Position numbers and translations under genes: made by a program
Shown: one piece after another, positions 8,302-15,423 of the stretch
How positions within the stretch are numbered: position 1 is the first letter of the stretch
Layout of the letters: each line of letters begins with the position of its first letter
The notes under the pieces: model-generated
The model's database searches: none
Seen by the model: only the letters and a program-made list of their open reading frames with translations
Told to the model about the DNA's origin: nothing
Origin: Oscillospiraceae bacterium
GTDB taxonomy: Bacteria; Bacillota; Clostridia; Oscillospirales; Ruminococcaceae
NCBI GenBank assembly: GCA_017472375.1
Contig: JAFUQL010000222.1
Location: 1 to 20,389 of the forward strand
Length of the DNA stretch: 20,389 nt
Reading direction: 5' to 3'

Positions 8302-9051
8302 ATGAAGATCATTGGCGTCATCCCCGCCCGCTACCAGTCCTCCCGCTTCCCCGGCAAGCCGCTGGCCGACATCTGCGGCCGCCCCATGATCTGGTGGGTC
8401 TACCGCCAGGCTCTCAAGGTGGAGCAGTTCGCGGATGTGTTCGTAGCCACCGACGACGAGCGCATCCAGGCTGTCTGCGAACAGTACGGTATGAAGGTGG
8501 TCATGACCAGCTCCGAGCATCCCACCGGCTCCGACCGTGTGGCCGAGGTGGCCTCCAAGGTGGAGGGCGACCTGTTCATCAACATCCAGGGTGATGAGCC
8601 CCTGATGGAGCCTGAGATGGTCCGGCAGGTCATCCGCCTGTTCGATGACCCCGAGGTCTACTTTGGCAGTTTGAAAAAGAAGGTCACCGACCCGGCGGTC
8701 ATCGCCGCCGACAGCACCGTGAAGGTGGTCACCGACGATCTGAACAACGCCATGTACTTCAGCCGCAACCCCATCCCCAGCGGCCTGAAGGACACCGACC
8801 ATGTGGACGTGTACAAGCACGTGGGCATCTACGCCTACAAGCGGGACTTCCTGCTGAAGTTCGGCGCCATGCCCCAGAGCAGCCTGGAGCTGGCCGAGTG
8901 CGTGGAGCCTCTGCGCGCCATGCAGGCCGGTTACAAGATGCGCTTCACCGAGACCGAGTATGAGAACATCAGCGTGGATTACCCCGAACATCTGGAACAG
9001 GTGATCGCGGAGATCCGCCGTCTGGGGCTGGACAAGACCATCGACGGCTGA
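8302..9051 (+). CDS. kdsB: 3-deoxy-manno-octulosonate cytidylyltransferase (CMP-Kdo synthetase) family
   Basis: A 249-residue enzyme, the normal length for KdsB, which joins a 3-deoxy-ulosonic acid to CMP from CTP. It shows VIPARYQSSRFPGKPLADI (6-24, the CTP-binding Arg/Lys loop), VATDDERI (48-55), TGSDRVAEV, the metal/sugar site INIQGDEPLMEP, FSRNPIP and YKHVGIYAY with SLELAECVEPLRAM. The last stretch differs from the classical 'LExxExLEQLR' of E. coli KdsB, so the sugar may not be Kdo itself. The start at 8302 gives the canonical N terminus, with GAGG at 8290-8293 upstream. It lies 31 bases after the GT52-like gene and 145 bases before the aldolase. A CMP-Kdo-type enzyme is unexpected in a Gram-positive that lacks lipopolysaccharide. 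A CMP-nonulosonate synthetase is the main alternative. Confidence 0.85.
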   Translation: MKIIGVIPARYQSSRFPGKPLADICGRPMIWWVYRQALKVEQFADVFVATDDERIQAVCEQYGMKVVMTSSEHPTGSDRVAEVASKVEGDLFINIQGDEPLMEPEMVRQVIRLFDDPEVYFGSLKKKVTDPAVIAADSTVKVVTDDLNNAMYFSRNPIPSGLKDTDHVDVYKHVGIYAYKRDFLLKFGAMPQSSLELAECVEPLRAMQAGYKMRFTETEYENISVDYPEHLEQVIAEIRRLGLDKTIDG

Positions 9052-9064
9052 TACAATGGGCTGA

Positions 9065-9120
9065 CCCCGCCCCGGCGGGGCAGCCCCAGCGCCCGGAGCC
9101 TGCACGGCGCACAGGCTCCG
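9065..9120 (+). other. GC-rich hairpins in the kdsB-aldolase gap
   Basis: The 145-base gap 9052-9196 contains a near-palindrome at 9065-9081 (CCCCGCC-CC-GGCGGGGC) and a perfect 9-bp stem (CGGAGCCTG at 9094-9102 with CAGGCTCCG at 9112-9120, 9-base loop). Neither is followed by a T-run, so these are not obvious terminators. They could stabilise or process the mRNA within the operon, or be remnants of an extragenic repeat. The ribosome binding site of the aldolase, AGGAGG, follows at 9185-9190. Confidence 0.5.
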
Positions 9121-9196
9121 TGGATACACAGGGCGGTGTCTCCGCCCGCGTACCCGCCGGGACACGGCCGGGTGCGGCGCCATCAGGAGGTACCCT

Positions 9197-10812
9197 ATGA
9201 ACAGCAACATTCAACTGCTCGACTGCACCCTGCGGGACGGCGGCTATCTGGTGGACACCATGTTCGGTGAGACCTTCATCAAGGGTTTCACCCGCAGCAT
9301 GACCGATGCCGGCGTGGACGTGGTGGAGGTGGGCTTTCTGAAGGATGAGCCCCATCGGCCGGGCAGCACCGTTTACAACAACGCCGCCCAGATCCGACCC
9401 TTCCTGCCCGCCGAGCGGCCCGAGGGGGTCAGCTATGTGTGTCTGGCGGACTACAGCCGCTACAGCATCGAGAATCTGGACGAGTACGACGGCACCAGCA
9501 TCGACGGCGTGCGCGCCTGCTTCTTCCGCAAGGAGCGCAAGGACGTGATCGCCTTCTGCCGTGAGGCCAAGCGCAAGGGCTACAAGGTCTATGTGCAGCC
9601 GGTGGACATCCTGGGCTACTCCGACGAGGAGCTGCTGGATCTGATCCACGACGTGAACGAGGTCATGCCCTATGCCTTCTCCACCGTGGACACCTTCGGC
9701 AGCATGTACCCGGAGGATCTGCCCCGCATCTTTAAGATGATCCACGAGAACCTGGCCCCCGGCGTGCGGCTGGGCTTCCACAGCCACAACAACCTGCAGA
9801 TGAGCTTTGCCCTCTCGCAGGAGTTCATCCGCATGGCCAGCGGCCTGCGGGACATCACGGTGGACGCCACCCTCTGCGGTATGGGCCGCGGCGCGGGCAA
9901 CACCAACACCGAACTGGTGGCCAGCTACCTGAACACCCACTGGAACAAGCAGTACGACATGGACGTGCTGCTGGACGCGGTGGACAACTACATGGAGAGC
10001 ATGCGCAGCCGCTGCACCTGGGGCTATTCGGTGCCCTACTTCCTGGCCGGCGTGTACAGCGCCCATGTCCACAACATCACCTACCTGTCCGACAAGCCCA
10101 GCGTGCGGGCAAAGGACATGCGCTTCGTGCTGGAGCAGCTTGCCCCGGACACCCGCAAGCGCTATGAGTACGACGTGGTGGATATGCTGTACAACAACCG
10201 TCTGGCCAGCACCGGCGACGACAGCGACAGTCTTGCCGCCTTTGCCGCTGCGGTCAAGGGCCGCAGCGTGCTGCTGGTGATGCCCGGCCCCACCAGCCGC
10301 ACCCACGCCGGTCAGATCGAGGCGTGGCGCAAACAGAACGATGCACTGACCATTCTGGTGAACCAATTGCCCGAAAAGGGGCAGCCCCTGCCAGACATGG
10401 TGTTCTTCTCCAACCCCATCCGCTACGACTACTGGCGTAATGACCCCCGCTTTGCACAGGTGCAGAAGGTCTTTACCTCCAACCTGAACCGCCCCGCCCG
10501 GGAGGATCAGTGGGTGGTGAACATCGCCCCGCTGCTGCGCCCCGGCTTCAAGTACGCGGACAACGCGGCCCTGCTGCTGCTGGCGCTGCTGGATGGCTGC
10601 GAGCCTGCGGCCATCGGTCTGGCGGGCCTGGACGGCTACGACACCGCCGCCGCAACTTCACTGACCAGAACATGGAGCGCCGCTTTGATGCGGAGCAGGC
10701 CGAGGAGATCAACCGGGGCATCGCTGCTCCGCTGGCCGACTTTGCCGCCCGCCATAAGGGCGTGCTGCCCGTGTTCGTGACCCCCAGCCGGTTCGAGGCG
10801 GTGCTGAAATGA
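9197..10812 (+). CDS. DRE-TIM (HMGL/DmpG-like) aldolase with C-terminal Rossmann-like domain, apparently frameshifted
   Basis: The N-terminal about 290 residues form an HMGL-like metal-dependent TIM barrel: DCTLRDGG (9-16), VVEVGFLKDEPH (42-53), the metal-ligand H-x-H in GFHSHNN (193-199) and GMGRGAGN (228-235), which resembles the glycine-rich loop of 4-hydroxy-2-oxovalerate aldolase (DmpG). Those enzymes reversibly join pyruvate and an aldehyde into a 4-hydroxy-2-oxo acid, the chemistry needed for a 3-deoxy-ulosonic acid. From about residue 350 a Rossmann-like region follows (GRSVLLVMPGPTS, DMVFFSNPIRYDYW), function unknown. After GLDGYD (about codon 482) the frame degenerates: it continues to a stop at 10778-10780 with an Arg/Pro/Cys-rich tail. 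The next frame instead reads NFTDQNMERRFDAEQAEEI... to TGA 10810-10812, which overlaps the kdsC ATG as coupled genes do. A one-base loss near 10643-10654 explains this. Confidence 0.82.
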
Positions 10813-11363
10813 GCCGCGCACAGGACAAGCCCGCCCTGCGGGATCTGCCTGACATCCGCCTGCTGGTGCTGGACGTGGACGGCACCCTGACGGACGGGCG
10901 CATCGCCATGGGGGACGAGGGTGAGGTGTGCAAATTCTTCTCGGTGAAGGACGGCCTCGGCATCCAGATGCTGGCCGCCGCGGGCATCCGCCTGGCGGTC
11001 ATCACCGGCCGGCGCAGCCGCATCGTGGAGCGGCGGGTGGCCGAGCTGCCCATCGATCACCTGGTGCAGGGCTGCTCCAACAAGCCCGCCGCCCTGAAGG
11101 AGCTGTGTGTCGGGCTGGGCATCCCTCTGGCCGAGACGGCCTTCATGGGGGATGACCTGAACGATCTGGCGGCCATGGCGCTGTGCGGTCTGTCCGCCTG
11201 CCCGGCGGACGCCGCCCGGGACGTGTGGAATGCCGCCGACTATGTGGCCGACGCCGAGGGCGGCCGGGGCGCGGTGCGTGCCTTTGCTGAGGACTATCTG
11301 CGGGCGAAGGGCCTGTGGGCAGACGCCGCCCGCCGCCGTTTCGGCGCCGAGGTGGAGGACTGA
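10809..11363 (+). CDS. kdsC: KdsC-like HAD phosphatase (3-deoxy-ulosonate 8-phosphate phosphatase family)
   Basis: A 184-residue C0-type HAD phosphatase (no cap domain), a typical KdsC length. Motif I is DVDGTLTDG (22-30; nucleophile D22, acid/base D24), motif II ITGRRS (65-70), the motif III lysine is in GCSNKPAALKEL (K92) and motif IV is GDDLNDLAAM (114-123). FFSVKDGLGIQML and ADYVADAEGGRGAVR are also characteristic of KdsC. Known family members remove phosphate from Kdo-8-phosphate or, in relatives, Neu5Ac-9-P/KDN-9-P. The ATG overlaps the ancestral stop of the aldolase (ATGA at 10809-10812). This is the last gene of the unit; a terminator follows. With kdsB and the aldolase it forms a short ulosonic-acid cassette. 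Exact substrate is uncertain. Confidence 0.86.
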   Translation: MSRAQDKPALRDLPDIRLLVLDVDGTLTDGRIAMGDEGEVCKFFSVKDGLGIQMLAAAGIRLAVITGRRSRIVERRVAELPIDHLVQGCSNKPAALKELCVGLGIPLAETAFMGDDLNDLAAMALCGLSACPADAARDVWNAADYVADAEGGRGAVRAFAEDYLRAKGLWADAARRRFGAEVED

Positions 11364-11389
11364 CCTCCGGGAAATTGAGGAACAAGTGT

Positions 11390-11429
11390 CAGCCCGAGGG
11401 CCGTATGTGCGGTCTTCGGGCTGATTTTT
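11390..11429 (+). terminator. Rho-independent terminator after kdsC
   Basis: CAGCCCGA (11390-11397) pairs with TCGGGCTG (11416-11423), 8 bp and extendable with imperfect pairs, followed by ATTTTT. It lies 27 bases past the kdsC stop and ends the exporter/ulosonate operon. Confidence 0.8.
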
Positions 11430-11480
11430 GCATTTTGCGGGCGAATGGAGAGAAAGACGGAGAAATCCACACCCGGAGTA

Positions 11481-11489
11481 TGCTATAAT
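11481..11489 (+). promoter_or_regulatory. Extended -10 promoter of the RCK/RyR unit
   Basis: TGCTATAAT (TG at 11481-11482, TATAAT at 11484-11489) is an extended -10 element; no convincing -35 is visible. Transcription would start near 11496, which rules out the in-frame GTG at 11492 as start codon and favours the ATGs at 11555/11558. Confidence 0.7.
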
Positions 11490-11554
11490 GGGTGAAACAA
11501 CAAGACGGCGATGGGGGTTCGGCCTGTCCATCCCGGAAAGGGTTTGGTGATACC

Positions 11555-13864
11555 ATGATGTTGCAAGGCTTCCTGCTGGTGCTGTGTATGGCGCTGTTCT
11601 GCGGGGCGATGTGGCAGTTCGTGCAGCATGTGCGCCATCAGGGCGAGGCGACCAGCCGCACCGCGGTGCTGGGCGTGCTGCTGTTTTATCTGGGGGTGCT
11701 GGCCGTCCGGCTGGCGGCGAACCTCTATCTGATCGGTCTGCCGGCGGGGGATCCGAACCATCTGCCCCTGAACGGTTGGGAGGCCGTGATGGACAGTGCG
11801 GTGCACGCCATGCAGACCTTCAGCACCGACGAGGACTACACCCTCTATCTGACCACCGCCAAGGAGCTTTGCCTGGCCATCACCGGCTCGCAGCTGGCTG
11901 CCGACCTGCTGGGTGGTTTTTTGGCGGTGCAGAATCTGCTGGCTCCGGTGGTGGGCGGCGCCATCCTGCTGAGCCTGCTCAGCAACCTGTTTCCCGGGCT
12001 GAAGCTGTTCTTCCAGCGTGGGCGGGTCAAGTTCGTATTCTCTGAGCTGAACGAGCGCTCGGTGCTGCTGGCCGAGGCCCTGCGCCGGTATGAGGGCAGT
12101 CTGGGCCTGGTGGGCGAGGAGAAGGTGAGCGGCCCAAAATGCATCGTGTTCACCGACGCCTATGTGGACCTGGAAAACGAGCAGCGGGCTGAGCTGCTCC
12201 AGCGGGCCCGCGCGGTGGGCGCCATCTGCCTGGAGGAGGACGTGACCTCCCTGAAGCTGCGGGGTACCAAGCGGGTGCTGTACTTCCTGATGGACGAGGA
12301 GGAGCGGGCCAACCTGGACACTGCCATCGCCCTGGCCGAGAAGATCGACGAGCTGTGCGCGGAGACCGACGGTGTGGATGTGCTGCTCTTCTCCCGAGAT
12401 GCCAACGCCAGCAGTGTGGCCGCCCGCCTGCAGGACAAGCACAACAAGCAGGATGGCAGCCGGGCCCGGCTGGTCATCAAGGTGGTGCGGGATCACATGG
12501 CCATGGTGTACCGCTTGCTGGAGGACCGCCCGCTGTTTCTGCCCTTGCTGGACCCGGAGGCGGAGCGGAAGATCTCGCTGCTGGTGCTGGGAGACGGCCC
12601 TGCCAGCCGTGAGATGATCCGGGCGGCCTACTGGTGCGGCCAGGTGCTGGATGCCGACGGCAGCAATGTGCCGCTGGAGATCCATGTGGCGGCCCCCGGC
12701 GGCTGTGACGACCTGCGGAGCGAGCTGGCCATGGCCATGCCCGGTGTGCGCATGGACGGCACCGACCCCTATGCGGCCATTTATTTCTACGACTGCGGCG
12801 TGCGCGGTGCGGGGCTGGAGAAGCTCTTCCGGGAGACCCCCGCGCTGGAGGGCTGCAACTATGTGTTCTGTGCACTGGAGGGCGACTCGCTGAATATGGA
12901 CGTGGCCCTGTGGCTGCGCCGCCGCTACGACCTGATCCACCTCACCGGCCGCAGGGGCCGCACCTTTATCCACTACATGGTGGAGGATCACTATCTGTGC
13001 AGCGATCAGAATGCCAGCAATGCTTCCGGTGACTGGAAGGGCTGTGTGGCCTTTGGCAGCCTGCGTGACCGATACAGCGTGGACAACGTATTCGTGCCGG
13101 TGCTGGAGCACAATGCCTATGAGGTGAACAAGCACCACGGCCCGGACGACTGGCGCAAGTTCCAGCAGAACGAATACAAGCGGCTGTCCTCGGTGGCCAA
13201 TGTGGTGCATTCCCGCAGCAAGGTGTTCTCCCGGATGCCGGAGGCCTTCTCGGTGGACGAGACCGGCGCCCTGCATCTGAACTGGGACGACGAGGCGATG
13301 CGCGCCGGGGTGACCCGGGATGCGGCGCTGGCTTGCCTGGAGCACCGCCGCTGGAATGCCTACACCATCTCCATCGGCTTCCGCTGCCCCACCTGGGATG
13401 AACTGAACGCTTATATGGCCGGCACCGATGCCAAGAGCGAGGCTCTGCGGCTGCATCCCTGCCTGGTGGAGAGCCATCCCGGCAAATGGCACATCCGGCA
13501 AAGCCTGGGCGAGGGCGACTGGCAGGGCGAGTGGGCTTTTGAGCAGGTGACTGACCGGGACGAGCTGGACAATTTCTCCCTGCGGTTCAACCAGCTTCTG
13601 CGCAGCCGCTACCCCGATGCATGGCAGGAGGTGCTGGACCATGAAGCTCAGGTGGCCGCTGTGATCGCCGGGCACCTGAACGAGGACGGAACGGTGGTCG
13701 AGATGTTCGCCTGCCGCGATGCCCTGTGTGCCGAGGCCGGCATCAGTTACCGGGCGGCCGAGCTGGCTGTGCCGACCGACTATAAGCGCTGGGATTACGA
13801 TATGCTGATAAACATTCCCGAGTTCGCGCGGGCGATCCCGGTCCCGACGGCGCAAGCCCGCTGA
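11555..13864 (+). CDS. Membrane protein with two RCK/TrkA-N-like domains and a RyR-like C-terminal segment
   Basis: About 769 residues. Hydrophobic helices lie at about 3-22, 36-60 and 122-147. Between helices 2 and 3 is an amphipathic stretch with no K+-channel selectivity filter (no TVGYG), although the layout (helices, then tandem cytosolic Rossmann domains) recalls RCK-gated channels. Rossmann-like domain 1 begins KFVFSELNERSVLLAEAL (about 159-176) and domain 2 begins KISLLVLGDGPASREMI (about 339-355, glycine-rich GDGPAS). Near residues 595-640, LEHRRWNAYTISIGFR and LRLHPCLVES resemble the 'HExWa...GW' and 'HPclvpy' signatures of RyR domains. The promoter position excludes the upstream GTG 11492; ATG 11555 or 11558 is the likely start, with GGAAAGG upstream at wide spacing. 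It is followed 22 bases later by a stand-alone RyR protein. Function is unknown; a ligand-controlled transport or signalling protein is an inference. Confidence 0.75.
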   Translation: MMLQGFLLVLCMALFCGAMWQFVQHVRHQGEATSRTAVLGVLLFYLGVLAVRLAANLYLIGLPAGDPNHLPLNGWEAVMDSAVHAMQTFSTDEDYTLYLTTAKELCLAITGSQLAADLLGGFLAVQNLLAPVVGGAILLSLLSNLFPGLKLFFQRGRVKFVFSELNERSVLLAEALRRYEGSLGLVGEEKVSGPKCIVFTDAYVDLENEQRAELLQRARAVGAICLEEDVTSLKLRGTKRVLYFLMDEEERANLDTAIALAEKIDELCAETDGVDVLLFSRDANASSVAARLQDKHNKQDGSRARLVIKVVRDHMAMVYRLLEDRPLFLPLLDPEAERKISLLVLGDGPASREMIRAAYWCGQVLDADGSNVPLEIHVAAPGGCDDLRSELAMAMPGVRMDGTDPYAAIYFYDCGVRGAGLEKLFRETPALEGCNYVFCALEGDSLNMDVALWLRRRYDLIHLTGRRGRTFIHYMVEDHYLCSDQNASNASGDWKGCVAFGSLRDRYSVDNVFVPVLEHNAYEVNKHHGPDDWRKFQQNEYKRLSSVANVVHSRSKVFSRMPEAFSVDETGALHLNWDDEAMRAGVTRDAALACLEHRRWNAYTISIGFRCPTWDELNAYMAGTDAKSEALRLHPCLVESHPGKWHIRQSLGEGDWQGEWAFEQVTDRDELDNFSLRFNQLLRSRYPDAWQEVLDHEAQVAAVIAGHLNEDGTVVEMFACRDALCAEAGISYRAAELAVPTDYKRWDYDMLINIPEFARAIPVPTAQAR

Positions 13865-13886
13865 CCCCGGCAGAAAAGGAGCGTAC

Positions 13887-14180
13887 ATGAACAGGAACGA
13901 CTACACCCCCAAGCCCATGGACACCGCCGATGTGGCGCTGTCCCCCGAGATCCTGGAGCTGGGCGAGCTGCTGGCGCGCAACACCCACGAGGTATGGGCC
14001 GCCGGCCGCATTCAGGACGGCTGGACCTACGGGCCGGTGCGGGACGATGCGAAGCGCCATCACCCCTGCATCATCCCCTATGAGGAGTTGAGCGAGGAGG
14101 AGAAGGATTACGATCGCCGCACCGCCGGCGAGACCCTGAAGCTCATCCTGAAGCTGGGCTTTAAGATCACCCGCGAATGA
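13887..14180 (+). CDS. Small RyR (ryanodine receptor repeat) domain protein
   Basis: A 97-residue soluble protein that is almost entirely one bacterial RyR domain: NTHEVWAAGRIQDGW (32-46), GWTYGP (45-50), KRHHPCIIPYEELSEEEKDYDR (about 56-77, conserved HPC..PY.eL..eEK..DR), ending in a helix TAGETLKLILKLGFKI. The same fold repeats in animal ryanodine-receptor channels, and prokaryotic copies occur alone or fused to signalling domains; from memory they have been discussed as parts of nucleotide-signalling and conflict systems. AAAGGAG precedes the ATG. It follows the RCK-like membrane protein by 22 bases, and a strong hairpin follows it, so the two form a bicistronic unit. Because the membrane protein also carries a RyR-like segment, this may be a partner or sensor subunit. 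Ligand unknown. Confidence 0.88.
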   Translation: MNRNDYTPKPMDTADVALSPEILELGELLARNTHEVWAAGRIQDGWTYGPVRDDAKRHHPCIIPYEELSEEEKDYDRRTAGETLKLILKLGFKITRE

Positions 14181-14198
14181 CCCACATTGAATAAAAAA

Positions 14199-14249
14199 CA
14201 AGCAGGCAGCCGAAAGGAGCGAAGTACCGCCCGTTCGGCTGCCTGTTTG
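14199..14249. terminator. Strong, possibly bidirectional terminator after the RyR gene
   Basis: A perfect 12-bp stem (CAGGCAGCCGAA at 14203-14214 with TTCGGCTGCCTG at 14234-14245), extendable by four pairs outward to 14199/14249, has a 19-base loop. On the + strand only a short TTT follows. On the - strand the hairpin would be followed by a T-rich run (complement of ATAAAAAA at 14191-14198). Confidence 0.72.
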
Positions 14250-14282
14250 CACAGACGGAAGAAAATTTTGACAAAAAAGGAT

Positions 14283-14311
14283 TTGCAACCGCCCGCCGGA
14301 CATGATACACT
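14283..14311 (+). promoter_or_regulatory. SigA-type promoter upstream of the esterase gene
   Basis: TTGCAA (14283-14288) and TACACT (14306-14311) are separated by 17 bases, and TG at 14303-14304 makes the -10 extended. A perfect TTGACA at 14268-14273 lacks a partner at proper spacing. The leader to ATG 14392 is about 75 bases. Confidence 0.55.
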
Positions 14312-14391
14312 TTGAGACGAGCAGTGTATGCTGCGCCGAGAGACCCACCCCGGGGCAGACGTGTGCCCCTTTCCCTGCGAGGTTGAGAAGC

Positions 14392-15177
14392 ATGATCAAA
14401 AAATGGACCGTCACCATGCCCACCCCCACCGGCCCCCACCGCCGGCGGGCCTACGTTTACCTGCCCACCACCTACAAAACGCAGCCCGACCGCCGGTACC
14501 CGGTGCTGTATATGTTCGATGGGCACAACGTGTTCTTCGATGCGGATGCCACCTACGGCACCAGCTGGAAGCTGGGCGAGTATCTGGACTATTCCGAAAC
14601 GCAGATCATCGTGGCGGCGGTGGAGTGTGACCGCACCCCCACCAACGGGCGGCTGAGCGAGTATTCCCCCTACGACTTCTGGGCGCCGGAGTTTGGCTCG
14701 GTGAAGGGCCGCGGCCGGCAGACCATGGAGTGGTTCGTGCGGGGCTTCAAGCCGGTGATCGACCGCCATTTCCGCACTCTGCGCGGGCGTGAGAACACCT
14801 TCATCGCCGGCAGCAGCATGGGCGGCCTGATGAGCCTGTACGCGGTCACCGCTTACAACAAGGTGTTCAGCCGGGCGGCGGCGCTGTCGCCCAGCCTGTT
14901 CGTGCAGCCCCGCCGGCTGGAGAATCTGGTGCGCGGTGCAGCCCTCAACCCGGATACCCATGTGTACATGGACTACGGCGAGCGGGAATTCGACAGCTGG
15001 GGCGAGGGCCGCAGCCGTGAGCGGTTCGGCCGTATGAGTCAGGCGCTGCTGGACCGCCGGGTGCTGCTGACTACCCGCATCGTGCCCGACGGTGACCACA
15101 GCGAGGCCAGCTGGGACAAGCAGGCCCCCTACTTCATCGGTGCGCTCACCTACGGCCGCGAGGACATCGACCCCTGA
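14392..15177 (+). CDS. Putative esterase, alpha/beta hydrolase of the esterase D/Fes type
   Basis: A 261-residue hydrolase of the putative-esterase family (esterase D, acetylesterases, enterochelin-esterase-like). Visible parts are VYLPTTYKTQPDRRYPVLYMFDGHNVFFD near the N terminus (spanning about 23-51, strand plus oxyanion region), the nucleophile elbow GSSMGG (140-145; S142), a candidate acidic residue in MDYGERE and the catalytic His in DGDHSEASW (H236). No signal peptide is seen, so it probably acts in the cytoplasm on small acyl or carbohydrate esters. I chose ATG 14392 because GAGG lies 9 bases upstream and the family N terminus starts here; the in-frame ATG at 14302 overlaps the -10 of the predicted promoter. 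It is flanked by its own promoter and a strong terminator. Substrate is not predictable. Confidence 0.85.
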   Translation: MIKKWTVTMPTPTGPHRRRAYVYLPTTYKTQPDRRYPVLYMFDGHNVFFDADATYGTSWKLGEYLDYSETQIIVAAVECDRTPTNGRLSEYSPYDFWAPEFGSVKGRGRQTMEWFVRGFKPVIDRHFRTLRGRENTFIAGSSMGGLMSLYAVTAYNKVFSRAAALSPSLFVQPRRLENLVRGAALNPDTHVYMDYGEREFDSWGEGRSRERFGRMSQALLDRRVLLTTRIVPDGDHSEASWDKQAPYFIGALTYGREDIDP

Positions 15178-15188
15178 TGCAGACACCG

Positions 15189-15232
15189 CCCCGGCGGGGC
15201 GCCCGGCCACCGGGCTGCCCTGCCGGGGTTTT
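15189..15232 (+). terminator. Long rho-independent terminator after the esterase gene
   Basis: CCCCGGC (15189-15195) pairs with GCCGGGG (15222-15228), and the stem continues almost unbroken (G-T pairs and one bulge) to CCGG/CCGG around a tiny loop near 15207-15209. TTTT follows at 15229-15232. The rest of the gap, to 15321, is GC-rich with no other feature that I can support. Confidence 0.75.
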
Positions 15233-15321
15233 GCGTTTGACCTGAGGGCCGGTGTGTCCGGCAGAGGGGCGGGGTGCGTGCGGAACATGCCTGCAAAAAG
15301 GGGCAAGCGTGCCTGCCGCCC

Positions 15322-15350
15322 TTGACAAATGTACCGAAAGCAATCAAAAT
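15322..15350 (+). promoter_or_regulatory. Promoter of the HAD-IIA phosphatase gene
   Basis: A perfect TTGACA (15322-15327) is followed after 17 bases by CAAAAT (15345-15350, 4 of 6 matches to TATAAT), in an AT-rich stretch that stands out from the GC-rich surroundings. The leader to ATG 15424 is about 65 bases. Confidence 0.55.
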
Positions 15351-15423
15351 AAAATTATAGAATGTTTCTCAAAAGCGCACGCAGAGCGGCGCATTTGAAT
15401 GAGACCGACTGGAGGCAAGGACA

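Noticed and set aside
10640..10660. Programmed -1 ribosomal frameshift in the aldolase gene
   Set aside because: The direction (-1) fits, but there is no slippery X-XXY-YYZ heptamer at the junction. The only repeat is CCGCCGCCGC, so a base loss or sequencing error is the simpler explanation.
11492..11554. GTG at 11492 as the start of the RCK-like membrane protein
   Set aside because: It lies 3 bases after the extended -10 TATAAT, upstream of the expected transcription start, has no ribosome binding site and adds a non-hydrophobic Ser/Gly-rich tail ahead of the first helix.
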